Below, piece after piece: positions 24,101 to 36,521 of a stretch of 64,000 bases of DNA. Origin of the DNA: Onchocerca volvulus (lineage: Eukaryota; Nematoda; Chromadorea; Rhabditida; Onchocercidae); NCBI GenBank assembly GCA_000499405.2, contig HG738140.1:3730465-3794464 (forward strand), given 5' to 3'. The position numbers were made by a program, and so were the translations under genes. The notes under the pieces are model-generated. The model was not told where the DNA came from. It did not search any database and saw only the letters and a list, made by a program, of their open reading frames with translations. Within the stretch, counting starts at the first letter, position 1. Each line of letters starts with the position of its first letter.

Positions 24101-26362
24101 GATATTGTTCTTTCAGTTTGTCAATGAGAATAATATAAATTTAATTTTTTCTTGATTATCCTTTCATAGATCTCATAAATTGGTCTTTTGCATAGTTTAT
24201 AATATTTTTAGAACACTTTTTAATGCATTACTGCAATCTGATTTATGCAAAGTACGTGCTGTAGACCTGATAGAACGTGCAACTACAACTCCTTGGCCTG
24301 GTACCACCATTTCACTGTTAAAATTTCCGGTAATGAATCCTTCGCCACATAAACTGGAAATTAGGCGACGGAGGTAAGTTTTAAACTTTTTTAAAATGCT
24401 TTTAAATATTTTATTTTCTGGTAGATTTTATTTACTGTTAATGATAAATGTCTCAAAAATTGGATAGATTGTTAACGAATCAAGCTTGGCAAAAGAAGGA
24501 GGAACGTATCCGGTATAAACTTTATAAGCAGTCGGGCGACGTAAAATATGCAATGTTGCAATCGGGCATTGAAAATTCGTTCAAGGTTTATTATATGTTT
24601 ATTTGAATATAAGGTTGCATTTATAGTCATTCATTATTTTGAAACGCAGTTTTGAAGCAAATAATGAGTCTGAGTTATTTTAACTCATTTGTTAAACTTT
24701 TCATTTTAATTTTTTTAAATTATAATTTTAAAGAATCGTGAAGAAGAATTGCAACCACCAGCCTTTCGTTCCATACTTACGGATTCCGAAGAAACAGACA
24801 AACCAAAGCAAGCGTAAGTTTACATTTTTTATTCTTTTGATCATTTTATTTTATATCAGTTTTTTACTAAAATTGACTAATGAATTTGGATAGATTTTGG
24901 AATTCAACGATTTTGTTAATACTAGTTGAAGCTTATACTTATTCTCTCTCTAGCAACAAATTATGCACATATTCATTTCATTTTCAGTTTTGATCCGAAT
25001 TCGTTTGTTTTTGCGAAAGGGAAATGGTGTTTTGATACTCCTGGAACTGTTAACTCAGACCAGGTTCGTTATTTAATTTCTTCAGACTGTATAATCGATT
25101 TAATATCTTTCTATTGGTTAACTAGTTCAAGTGTATAATAGTTTTTTTTTTTTTCTTTAAGAGATCTTATATCCTATCCATATCTTGTGAAGTATATTTG
25201 CCTTGTTTCGCTTATTTTTGCAACCATATTTTTCTTAAAAAAATTATGTAAATTATATGAAATTTTACTACCTAATCATTACATTCATTACATAATTTTG
25301 AAGTTTGAGACTTTTAAAATTGTTTTAAGACCCTTTTGGGTTATATTTTAAGATCTTTTCCGAGGTATTGTAATTATAGTTCATGTTTGTTATTCAGATT
25401 CTGAATTTATTCACTTTGGATGAGCTGATTAATGTTTTACCGCGGACAATGATTATGCCGCGAACATTTATTTTACATACAGAAGAATCTCTCCTTATTG
25501 GTGGCGTTGCGCAGATCGATGTGATTAGTTTACCAACGACTGCGGCACCTGTTTCGAATAGAGATTACCCGGAGAGGCGATCATGCGCTTTAGTAAGTTC
25601 TTACAAAAAATTCAATTTTATTTTACATTCGAAAAAAATTTTCTACAAATATATGGCTGTTACAGAATACAATTTTTGGTTTTTATCCAGTAAATGAATT
25701 TGAGAAATTTATAGTTCAGCCTTTGTATGACAACTGACTGGCATGGGATTATTGTGTTCAAAGCTTTGATGTTTCAGTTGACAGTATTTGCCAGTGCGGA
25801 ATTGCCGATTTTTATAAGAAAAACATCTGAAATTGCTACTTTTCGAGAAAAATATTTAGGTAGCTCACTTCTTGTTGTTCCGGCTGGTAATGCCGAAAGA
25901 ATAGCGCGCTTTCCGGACGTAAGTTTCCATTTTAAATATTTTTTTTTTCATATTTGCGTACCAATAGCTACAGTTTGGAAATTTCAAATTTCAGAACAGA
26001 AAATTAGGCATTTTTGAATTCATGGAATAACAATTATTTTTATCTTTCAGCTTAAAGGTATTGAAATGATTTTGGAAAGCACTGGATCATGGAAAGGTTG
26101 TGGTGATGTGATACTTTCGTCGCTGGGCTGGGTATGTGTGACATCTCGGCGTGGAAAAGTTCGTTTACAAGCTCATACGCCTGAAGGACGTGGCTTATTC
26201 CTACGACAGCCAGCTCTTCTACCATTCTGTGCACAACTTCGTGGATCACGTATAGGCGGTACGGCTGCATATAAAGTAAAACGACCTGTATTTGCTGCTC
26301 CAGATGCATTTTTGAGACGAAGAAAACGAAAATCATCTGGCAAAAAAGGAAAGAAAAGCTAA
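21118..26362 (+). CDS. NOA1: NOA1, mitochondrial circularly permuted GTPase
   Basis: Sixteen exons: 21118-21368, 21508-21631, 21812-21999, 22120-22210, 22321-22437, 22619-22726, 22949-23114, 23247-23416, 23807-23886, 24212-24373, 24468-24585, 24734-24813, 24988-25063, 25398-25592, 25778-25918 and 26051-26362. They close to 792 aa (human about 700). NOA1 is a YqeH-family GTPase needed for mitochondrial ribosome assembly and translation. The G motifs come in the permuted order expected: G4 NKVD (VVGNKVDLLPP), G5 SLISAKTGYG, G1 P-loop VGCTNAGKS split by an intron at the Ser codon, G2 TTPWPGTT, then G3 DTPG. A YqeH-type zinc finger precedes the GTPase: CGACG at exon 5 and CRRC at exon 6. The first exon is Arg-rich without acidic residues (FRALKSFPFSLLPIRQRTQS), as in a mitochondrial presequence. 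The C-terminus is very basic (RRRKRKSSGKKGKKS), suiting rRNA contact. An AATAAA at 26568 fits its 3' end. Confidence 0.94.
23543..23803. repeat. Hairpin and tandem repeat in NOA1 intron 8
   Basis: An imperfect stem-loop lies at 23543-23608: CTCAAAAT and GAGAAATGTCTC in the left arm face GAGATATTTC and ATTTTGAG in the right. It is followed at 23731-23800 by three copies of a (C/A)TATAAAAGGCTATA(C/T)-like unit running up to the acceptor of the P-loop exon. Confidence 0.55.
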
Positions 26363-27471
26363 GCCGATGCGTTTTTTTGCAGCTCAGTTAAAAAAAAAGA
26401 AAAAAAGATTATGATTATAGTTCTACAGTTGGTAAATTTTAAAGACTTAAATTTTCTAATTTTGGATATTTTTCGGCTTTCACTCCATCACATTATATGT
26501 ATCATTCTATTTCTGCTTATAAAATTAGTTCCATTTCTTGTATTAATTCTTGCTAGATTAATTATATAATAAAAGATTGATTAATTGCTCTGTCCCTTTT
26601 TTTTTGATTAGATATAAACATCCTGTTCAATAATGGTCAGAAATGTTGACGGTTTCAGATGATTTATGCTTATTTTTGTTGATTGTATATTTGAAGAAGC
26701 TGTACAACGAAGCTTGGAAAAAGATAATAAGCGTAAAGCATAAATTCGTTAAAATCGTAGCAAATCAATCAGGATATATGGAAATGCTTAAAAATAAGGA
26801 AGCGATAGGTTTAACTCGGATAGAAAACGTTAAGGAACTTATTTCTTTATTCCAAAATGAAACTCCATTGTTCTCTAATTTATCTTTCAAATATTATCTT
26901 TCATTCCAAGGAAAAATTGTTTTTATGCGGGTAAAACAAGTAATTTCTAAGTTATTTGTTAAGCTAAGAATATGTTAATGTTTATTCACGTTAATGATAT
27001 TGTTAATGTTTGTTTGCTGCTAATAAAACCTTTGAATAATATTTGTTTTTCATCTTTATAAGATGCGTTCAGATGCGCAAATTTTTCAAAATTTTCTATC
27101 GTAAGCATCTGAGATTTTCAATCATCAGTTTTTGATTTTTGAGTTCTCAAAAAGAGGATTTAATTTTTGAAAGTGACTTTAAATGATTCCTAGAATAAAT
27201 GGTTAAGGTTTTGTTGAAAGTAAAAATGCTTACATTTACTTTTATATTCAAGAATTCGAATTTTTCGGATATACTGATTGTTGTGGCTTTATATATAGCA
27301 ATTGACTTGATATTTTTATAAATAGATCACGGCTTATGGTTGTTAGATTTATTCTTTCTTTTAAATTAGTAAAGTAAAATAGATTTTTAATAATTAGCTA
27401 ATTATTTATATTAGTATTGAAAAATGCTTTGAAGTTATTTATTTGCAGCTTATTTATACTATGTCATATTG
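26363..27471. other. NOA1 to SNX14 intergenic gap
   Basis: About 1.1 kb with the NOA1 polyadenylation signal (AATAAA, 26568-26573), an orphan open frame at 26643-26978, and the likely SNX14 5' region. A TTTGCAG acceptor ends at 27448, 24 nt before the SNX14 ATG, and may be a trans-splice site. Confidence 0.5.
26643..26978 (+). CDS. Orphan open reading frame, doubtful
   Basis: A single uninterrupted ATG-to-stop frame of 111 codons. Its composition is more protein-like than the T-run frames nearby: SVKHKFVKIVANQSGYMEML and EAIGLTRIENVKELISLF read as plausible amphipathic helices. I recognise no family, and there are no flanking exons in phase. It could be a small single-exon gene, a decayed fragment of a larger gene, or chance. 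Confidence 0.22.
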   Translation: MLTVSDDLCLFLLIVYLKKLYNEAWKKIISVKHKFVKIVANQSGYMEMLKNKEAIGLTRIENVKELISLFQNETPLFSNLSFKYYLSFQGKIVFMRVKQVISKLFVKLRIC

Positions 27472-30400
27472 ATGGATGCATTAACCACTTGTTGGCTTCA
27501 TTTGCCGACAAGTTCTAACGTGAAAATATTTTCAATCTTTATGTTTCTTATTATTCTTATGGTTTTTCTCAACTGTAGGTATGTTTTTCTTCGAATTGAG
27601 AGATATCTATAGGTACACATGGATAAAGTTTCCAAAATTTTTGCATTTTAAAGTGAAATAAAGTTGCATAATATGGTAAATAGATCATTTTTTAAAACAC
27701 AGCTTAACCAATATCACTTATAAGTTCTTTTTTTCTTCTTTTTTTTTTGAAAAAACTAGAGGTTTTATTGGTGTGAAAGTTTTGTCAATCCTCAAATGAG
27801 TCTACTTTTCATTTCGATAATCACTACTTGTATCATTTGTGGTAACCACTTTTTTATTTTGCATGGCTAAATTTTCTCCCTTATATAATCATTTTTTTTT
27901 TTTTAATTTTTATGGTCAATTTAGTTTTACATATTTTACGTAATCAGCATCATCTTTTTGGTTAATGTAATTGTTTTTTCTTCACTTAATTATGGAAATT
28001 TTTTCAATTTTTCAACAAAAATAATTATGTACACTTATATCATCACGTTAGATTTATATATTTCCTTCTTTCTTACTTATTTATTTTCTCTCTTTGCTTA
28101 TATTGTTAAGTGCTATATATTTAGTATTTATTTTAAAAAAATAAGTGCTTTGCTTAAATATAATTATATTTCTAGTGTTTTATGGATTGTTGCGCAATGT
28201 TCAGCTTCAGTTGTCGGTTATTTTTTAACAGTTTATTTGATGAAATATTCTAATGGAAAATTTTTATGGAATTTTTTCGAAAATTGGCTTGGAGAAAAAT
28301 TGGATGCTGATCCAATCCTTGTTAAAAATATGGATGTGAAAAATAATTCCAGCCAGACTCGTAATTTGCCTTGGAAAGGTTAGCCAGAAAATATTTAATT
28401 TATAAATTATTTTTTAATACTGCTTTTATAACTTCTCGTTTTTTCATGTTATAGAAATTTTAAATTGCATGACAATGATTTATTACGAATGCATTGCGAT
28501 GCTAATTAGGATCATTGTTGGAAAAAATTATTTGATTGACATATCTCTCGCAAAAATTTTCGGTTTTCACATAAGTTTATATTCTTTTAAGTCATTTGAG
28601 ACTGGACAAAGCAGAAAACATGATTTTTATTTTCGTACAAGAAAAATCTTATTTCAGGTTTGACGATTCCGGAATCGGTAAATAAATTGCTTGAAGAATT
28701 AATTGAACAATTAATTGATAAATATGTAAATAGCTGGTACAAAACAAAAATAAGCGGGGATGCTGCATTTATCAATGAAATAAGGTAGTTTCATTAAGTT
28801 TTTACATTTTATTATAATTATAAAAATCATTCGTCATTCGTCGTTTGTTTTTTTTTTTTGTTGTTAATAGCTTATACATAGGACATAGTCTGGAAATTGT
28901 TGTACAAGACGATATGAAATGATTAAATAAATTAAAAAATGTTAGAAGTTGATTAAAATGAAATATCCGGGAATTTATTTTAGATATCAAATTCGTTATG
29001 CCATCGCTATTTTGTACTTGCGCTTTCAGAAGATTGATCTTTCTTCGATAATTTTATTTGAGGCTGTCCCATTAGCGGCAATACATTGTGACAGGATTAA
29101 ACAGTTAAGTGCAACGATTGATAAAAACGTATGATTTTTTTTCTGTACTGCAGAGATTTCGTTCTTGAACATAATGATTTTTTAAGATTATTTCAGTATT
29201 TTTCAACCATAAATTTTTAATTTAATTTAAAAATCAACGCTGCTTCCTGATTCCTATTTATGATTTTTTCTAATAGTTTCTAATCTCCACCCCTTTGTTT
29301 GATTGCGAATCATTGCATATCATTTAGATGTGTTCATCTCATTTGATTGAAACGAAAGTTCTGGAAGCTATGCCGGGTGTACATTTTGCCCTCAGTTCAC
29401 GACAAAATGAAGTGGATTATCTTCGTGAATTGGCTGATCATTTAATTGGGCTTATATTGGATGAAAGCTGCATTGCGGGACATTCCAATGATAACGATTC
29501 CTCTTGTCGTGACATTCTTTTTAATCATCCGGTATTATTTCCACCCAATTCAAGTTTTTTATGATGACTTACAGCGGTTACTTCATGAATTGTCTTTTAC
29601 TTCAATGAATTAGACTATTACTTTTAATAAGTTATGTAAGTCATATATCTATAGGTGGATACTATTTTTTAATAGAGGCTTCTGAAGCATATCACTTTAT
29701 TTAATATGTAATGCTAATGCTGCGAAATATGGTATTTTCGCAATATTAGCATAACTTACATGTGCAAATAATGACAATAAACAGTTGACAGAATAAATTT
29801 GTTGCTTGGGAATTATTTGAATATTTTCCGGAAAAATTATGTATTAGCTTTGCTATTGTATTTATGTTGGAGGTTGTGCTTTTTGCATTTCTTTTCTGTT
29901 CAACTTTTCAGATTAAACTTTCCAATATTTAAATTATTTTAGCGCCCATGGGCAAGTCAGATATGTCGCCATTTTCTGCGAGAACTTTTTGTTTTTTCAT
30001 TTCTTCTACCTGCTATGGATTTAATAGCTGATCCGGATATCATCAATCGGGTATTGATATTTCTCTTTGATTCAGATGTTCTCAGGTATCCGCAAATGTC
30101 TCAGGTATTTTCAATTATCAATATATTATTCATCATTTTTAACTTTTGAAATAATTAATTTGTAATGTCAAATTTTTATTATCATTTAGCAAATGTTTTT
30201 TACGACACTGGCAGTATAGAAATATGAATAGTAATATTTATGTAAAAATAATCTGGTGGAAATAAGATAAATGTATGTTTTATTTATGTAATATCTGTGA
30301 AATAGCTTTTTAGGACAGCAGACAAGTTGAAATTTTATATAAACTTACTGATTATTCTCTAACCGACTCTCCTGATTCATTGCTTCAACTGAAGCTTAGT

Positions 30401-33400
30401 GAACTTGATTTTTTAGTTCATGCCGGAGATGCACATGGGAGAATGCTTAATGTTCAGGTAGTTATTTTGGAATTAGAAGTTTTCTGAAAATTAAATAATA
30501 ATAATAATATTTTTTTTCTTTTTTTTTAACTGAAAACTCAAAATGAAATTTCTGAGAAATACAGCAGTAAGAATTTCTCCAGGATAATGCATTGTAATCA
30601 GAATATGATAGCTAGGGTCATAAATTTCATTCGAATCCTTCGTCCGTTCATATATACAGATTGATCAGTTCTCATTATTATAAATTTATGTGATTTTTTC
30701 TGAGGAAACAGTAGAAAAAGTATTTCATAAATTCTATGGTGATAATCAGAAATTTGAGCTGCAGTTTTGCATGTATGAAGTTGTGAATTTTAGTCAATTG
30801 ATATTTTAAATGTTTATATTGAAAAGTACAAGAATATTTGATAATCCTACACTGCATTTGTAGAATGATCGTACTGCAATGAATGAACTACAATACGATA
30901 TCTGGGAACTTTTTATTAAATATATTCATGAAGCTGCTCCGGATAGAATTAACCTACCCACTGAGATTAGCTGTGAATTCAGCGAAGCAGTAGAAAAGCA
31001 TAACTTTGAGCTACTTGATCGGTGTCTAGAAAAGGTTTTAATTTTCATTACCTGAAGAGAAATTTTATTTTAGTTATTATTGTAAAATTGAAGCGATAGT
31101 TTTGGATAACTGAATTTGATATCTTAAAGAAATAAAACTTATATAAGTGAAGTTTATTGAAATTTATTGAGTATTTTCAACAAATTTTCCTAATTTTATG
31201 ATTTCAGGCTTTTCAAATTATATACAAACGAATGCAATGTGAATATGTGATACCATTTTGTCAATCAGAATGCTTCTTGGGTAATTTGTGTGGTATTCGA
31301 CCTGTAAATATCGATGAATTAATTGCATCCAGCGAATATTCAAAGTCAAATCATTCTTTTCTACCAGCTGTTGAATCTAACTATTCCCTAACTCAGTTCA
31401 GGTAATATATTTTTTAGAATTATTGAAAAGCTGTATTTCTATGCTGCTTTTGATTCTCAATTTCTGAATTTCTCATTTCACTTGTAATTCTTATTTTGTA
31501 ATTGGATTGGAAAATGCATCACATATTCTGTGGAGAAATAAATCATGTATTCTGTCCACTTAAAAAAGAAAAAAAAATGTATAACTTAGAATTGAATTCA
31601 AAACTTTTGAAGATTAGTCACATAAATTGAACTTGACTTTGTTGATTAGTCACTCATTCTTCTCGATTGGAAGAGAATCACATATTGATTTTTGTTGTAG
31701 TCATTGATATATTTTGGACATTTTGGAAAATGATAATTATTTTATTTCAATATGTATGATATACATTCTATTAAAACACTTAATCAAATTAGAATCTTTA
31801 AAAATATAATCCATAAGTCAGCCGGTTATTATTAGCTGCTTAATTTTCGTAAATTTGTTATATCCAATACAATTGGATCCTTTGCAGTAATTGAGGTTTT
31901 TGTTTTTTTGATATGATTATAAGAATAGTCTTTGACAATACTTAAACTATGTAATATATAAGTTATTTTGTGCAGTTTTTCAAATATCTTTCTAACAATT
32001 GTCAAATTCAGGAATCGTTTCTGGCGAATGGTCTTGACAATAACTGGTTCATCGGATTCGTCATTTGATCATATCAGTGATGTTGGATCAAACGAGATAA
32101 ATAATGGGATCGAACCCGCTGATGATATCACGCAAGGTTTGAATTCCAATTCAGCAAGCAATGATACAACTATGCCAACCTTTGAAGTAAGATTATCTGC
32201 TTTATTAATATTCTCATTTCTCAAATTTTATTGTGTACCGTGAAAGATTGGAATTTGAGCTTATTTTGAATAATGGGAACGAGAATACCATAGAAGTGCA
32301 TATGATGTTATGATATCTATTTGATATTTGGGACATGAAACGTCCAGTTTTGGATAATTTGGTTATAATTTCTGTAAGAAATTTTTAGCCCGATGAAGTG
32401 TTTCTTGTACAGCAAACGAATTCGAATAATTCATTTGAAATACCGATGTTTGATCCAGAACGTGATATGAGCAAATGGATTGTAACAATTCCGCGTGTTG
32501 AGCCACGACGAGATCCTATTGATGGTCTGTTTCAGATTTCTTCAATGTTTTAATTAATATTTGCTCAAAAACTAGCATATTAGTTTAAAAAAATTGAAAT
32601 TGTGGCATTTTATTATCATATTTAGGTCATACAATGTATGCTTATGTCATTTCGATTGAACGGTTTGATATAAATAATTATAATGATCAGGCATCATTAT
32701 CAGCTACTGAAACACCACAGAAAGTAAGTCCTTTTTCTGTTAAACTGAAGAGAACTTAATCTTAGTTCAAAAGTTTCTTAAGGTCATTTGATTTTGTGAA
32801 TGCTTTACCGTTCAGGCTGTCAATATTTCTAGTGGTCTGTAATTCGCCATTACAACGAATTTTACATTCTGGAATCAAAATTGATAGAGTTTCATGGAAA
32901 TATGATTAAAACGGCGTCATTGCCTCCCCGGCGACTTTTTAACTGTAAAAGTCGTGTTTATATGGAATCACGACGTGAATATTTCGAACATTTCATTCAG
33001 CTACTCGCAAAACAAGTACGAATTCTTTTTTTTTTTTTCAAACAAATAGTTGGTCAATATTTAATATGTCAAAATGTGAAAGAATGATATTATTTTATAG
33101 TTCCTTCACTTCTTGAATAATTTAACTGGAGTCATCCTTTATCATTTATGGTTAAGATGAATATATTTAAAAGCTTGATAAATAAGCTTGATTCTTTTAG
33201 CGAGCATTGAAACAGTCAGATTTGCTATTTGTTTTTCTTAGTACTGAACAAAGATTGAAGGAATCAACACAAATTTCCGATCTTTATCCATGGAATGTAA
33301 GTTACAATTCAAGAATAAATTGTTTATAGAAAGATATAATCTATCTTTTGCTTTACTTTTATTTTTTCAACTTACAATTTTTTTTTTATCCTTTTTCTTT

Positions 33401-35001
33401 CATCTAAGCGGACAAGCAATGGTGTAGAGATTTCAGTAATTTTTAGATGGTAAAAAAAATGCCGAGTAAATTTGCTCGTGAAAAAGGTCAGAATTTGAAA
33501 CCATTTATTTTATCCCTGTTAGCGACAACATTGGTTTCTTATTCGCACAACTCGACCAAATCAAAGTGAGATTTCAAGATTTATAAACTTCTTTAAATTT
33601 TCATTAAAAATCACGAGTTTTTTTATAGAGGACACATTGAAGTTTATATAGAGATATGGTTGAAGATATTTTATACAAAATGATGCGTTGAATTTTTTTT
33701 TGCTACAAATTTCTATTGAAGAAGTAATCGGTTAAAACAAAAAAAACGATTTTTCGGATATCTTTTCATTGCTCATTCCTTGAACTCATTTCAAATAAAG
33801 AATTTTAGATTGTTATTCTAGCAATCTGTGTTGAATATTGCTTTTTTTCAGCACTATATCATCCATTAATCTAGAAGTTTCGAGTCAAACGCGGAACACA
33901 TTGCAAAGTAATATATACCGTGACAATTGTCCAACTGCTCAGATAGATTTTTCTCTCACGAAAAATACATTATGGATGAAGTATCTATTTTAATTACCAA
34001 ATTTTGATTTTTTATTTTCTTTCCGATTGCAAATTCGTCAGACAGTATGATGAGTTTTGCTTATTCCCTTCACATTTCAGCTTCAGCAAATCATTTTAAT
34101 TCTTTAATTAGATGGTTTAATGATCAGTTAAAAATTGAATAATTGAAATATATGCTCAAATATTGCTTCGCAGACTTGAAATCTTTGAAAAATGATTGTG
34201 ATTTTTTTTTTCTTTTTGAATTATTAAACCATTCAATTTTCGATAGAAATTCTAACTTAGAAATCAAATTTTGCATTTAAATTTCTTCTTATTCACTCAC
34301 ACTTCCTCATTTTTCTGTTTTGAAAATTTCAGAAGCTTGTGTGACGCTACAGTTTTTATTTTAAATCGGTTATTTGATGTTGTTCGATGGCCATTGTGGA
34401 TAATCATTATCATTCGACAGATAATGGGCAGTACTATTGATGCTGTAGCAGCTGTTCTGTTCAGACGATTTCTGAATGGAATATTTGTGGAAATAAATTG
34501 TGTACGTATGCTGCGATTCATTCAAGATTCAATTTTTGGTCCGAACAGTCCAGCAAAATCCGACGAAGTGATTCAGAATTTCATTTCATTTACAAATTTA
34601 ACGAATTTCACGCTTTTTTTTTTTGGTTTTCATTTTTTAGATGATTTGCCTAATAATGATTCACATTAATTTCTATTTTAACTTTTGAATTTTCCACGTA
34701 CTGAATGATAATTCATTTTTTCCTGAATGTTTTTCAACTAAGATGGATCATTGTTTTATTGGATAACCGTTCCTTTTTTTAGGAAAAAGTGTTACGTATG
34801 GAATTGGCGCAACGTTTAACATTGGAATACTTGCAAGAACAGTTGCCAGTTTATTTTATGAAATTAATTGGCCATAAACAGTTTCGTCAGGGAATACAGA
34901 CTATTTTTCGTATTTTACAATATCCACGTTTAAATAAACAGCTAACATACGTTTATCTTGACGTAATTACACAAAAACTATTTCCAGTCGAAGATGAGTG
35001 A
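27472..35001 (+). CDS. SNX14: SNX14-type sorting nexin (PXA-RGS-PX-nexin C)
   Basis: Eighteen exons: 27472-27578, 28176-28378, 28658-28784, 28984-29128, 29328-29531, 29943-30104, 30314-30457, 30864-31034, 31208-31401, 32012-32186, 32389-32524, 32626-32723, 32833-33015, 33201-33296, 33447-33565, 33852-33980, 34333-34567 and 34783-35001. They close to 948 aa, almost exactly human SNX14 length. SNX14 is an ER-anchored protein at ER-lipid droplet contacts that handles lipid homeostasis. Two N-terminal membrane spans are visible (FSIFMFLIILMVFLNC and WIVAQCSASVVGYFLTVYLM). A PXA domain follows, ending CRHFLRELFVFSFLLPAMD then LIADPD. An RGS-like segment covers about DIWELFIKYIHEAAPDRINL to IIYKRMQCEYVIPF. 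The PX domain holds WSVIRHYNEFYILESKL and LPPRRLF. The nexin C domain has LFDVVRWPLWIIIIIRQIMG and ends LDVITQKLFPVEDE. Paralogues SNX13/19/25 share the layout, so the SNX14 name is favoured by length and the two-span start, not proven. Confidence 0.87.
29711..29752. repeat. Stem-loop in SNX14 intron 5
   Basis: ATGCTAATGCTGCGAAAT (29711-29728) can pair with TTTTCGCAATATTAGCAT (29735-29752) over 18 positions with two or three mismatches and a 6-nt loop. Confidence 0.6.
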
Positions 35002-36521
35002 AATTCTGTGATTAAATAGTCGTGCATTTTCTTCATTTCTTTGTTGTTTGCAATAGTTGCTGTCGTTAATTTAATTCAGGTATTTTTTGCGTTAGTGAAT
35101 TTAAATTCACTTAAATTTCTTGAATTGCTATCATAGTAACTATTTTGAATATAACGGCCTGAATAGGTCCCCTTCACTAGCATTTGCTTTCTTTGTTCAT
35201 GGATCATTTTCTTATAAGTCGGTAGAGGTAAGCGACATCTTAATAACATCATGATCGTTGCATTAGAGCAATATGTAAATTAGGATGATCTTATCTTAAT
35301 TTTCATAATCAGTCATTTAATGACAAATCATATAGTTTGGAATGTTAAGTCTCTTTTTTTTTCTAATTTTTTAGTTCATTTTCTTAGATCATGTTTTAGT
35401 TCATCGCTATGTTACATTCTTTTCTTTTTTTCCACAATTTGTTCCAGCCTACTTGCTCAATTTTATTATGAAGCTATATTGATTTGTTAAATTATACAAT
35501 ATTAAATCGGATTAAATTTAGAAACTTCTTTTTATTCATCATTCTTCAACGGTTTGATGTATACAGTTTAATTTTCGAGATTTCCAAATAGTTCTTTTTT
35601 CATGTTAACTTATTTTCTATTCTCTTCAAATCAGTATTAGTTCGCTTTTCAGTATGTGTTTGATTATATTTCACTACCATTACTATTTTGAGCAGCTACA
35701 CTTATTTCATGTGATTATTCAGATTTGTTCTGATGAACTATTTTGATAAGATCTCATTGGTTTAATGTATATTATTATTATTTAATGAGTTTGTTTAAGT
35801 TTTCATTCTATTTTCGTCAGTAATAATCACAAATTTCTCTCTCAGGAATGGATGAATTAATTTATTCATAACTTCCTTACCCGGTTATTATATTTGCTAG
35901 AGATGTAAATATTTTTATCTATTCATATTATTTTACTATATGCTATTAATATTGCCTTTTTTATCATTATCATCTTTTTTCGGAAGAAATGAATAGAATG
36001 TATGATGGTATGATAAATCTTTATTATATTAACAATTAATTTGAAATCATTTGTATTTGAATTAAATATTTTATTTTGACTAATTTCAATTTCCGTTGTT
36101 TTCTGTAGTTTATTTGGAATATTAGATATTTGATTTCGGTTATCTATAGAAGCCTAAAAAAACCAATGAAATCTATATGGTTTATCAAAATGTTAATTCA
36201 AAATAAAAATTAGGTTTGAAAGTTTGAAACTTTCATGAAAAGTTAGTTTGATATTCTCATTTGTACAATATCTGGTAACATGAAAAAGGGGTCTGGTAAA
36301 ATATCTGGAACTACAGATTGATGTAATATATATAATAAATGTAATTTATATAATTTGGTGATAGAATATCAAAAAATTCCGCACGACTTTCCCATATCAT
36401 AAGGAATTTTAGGAGTGAGAAATTCATTTCTTTTTGAAGCATTTCCTCATTTTAATTTTAATTTGAATTTTTTTTTTTTTTTTTTTTTTGATATAAGTTT
36501 ATTTTTAGATATACTGAGGGA
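35002..36521. other. SNX14 to PRELI intergenic gap
   Basis: About 1.5 kb, AT-rich, with no supported exon. A T run at 36470-36489 and a TTTTTAG acceptor ending at 36508 come just before the PRELI-domain start codon. The acceptor may be the site where a leader or a non-coding exon is joined. Confidence 0.5.

Noticed and set aside
27958..28175. Long hydrophobic N-terminal extension of SNX14 exon 2
   Set aside because: The frame is open upstream of 28176, but the first exon at 27472-27578 joins at the TTTCTAG acceptor in phase and supplies a proper start and membrane span.
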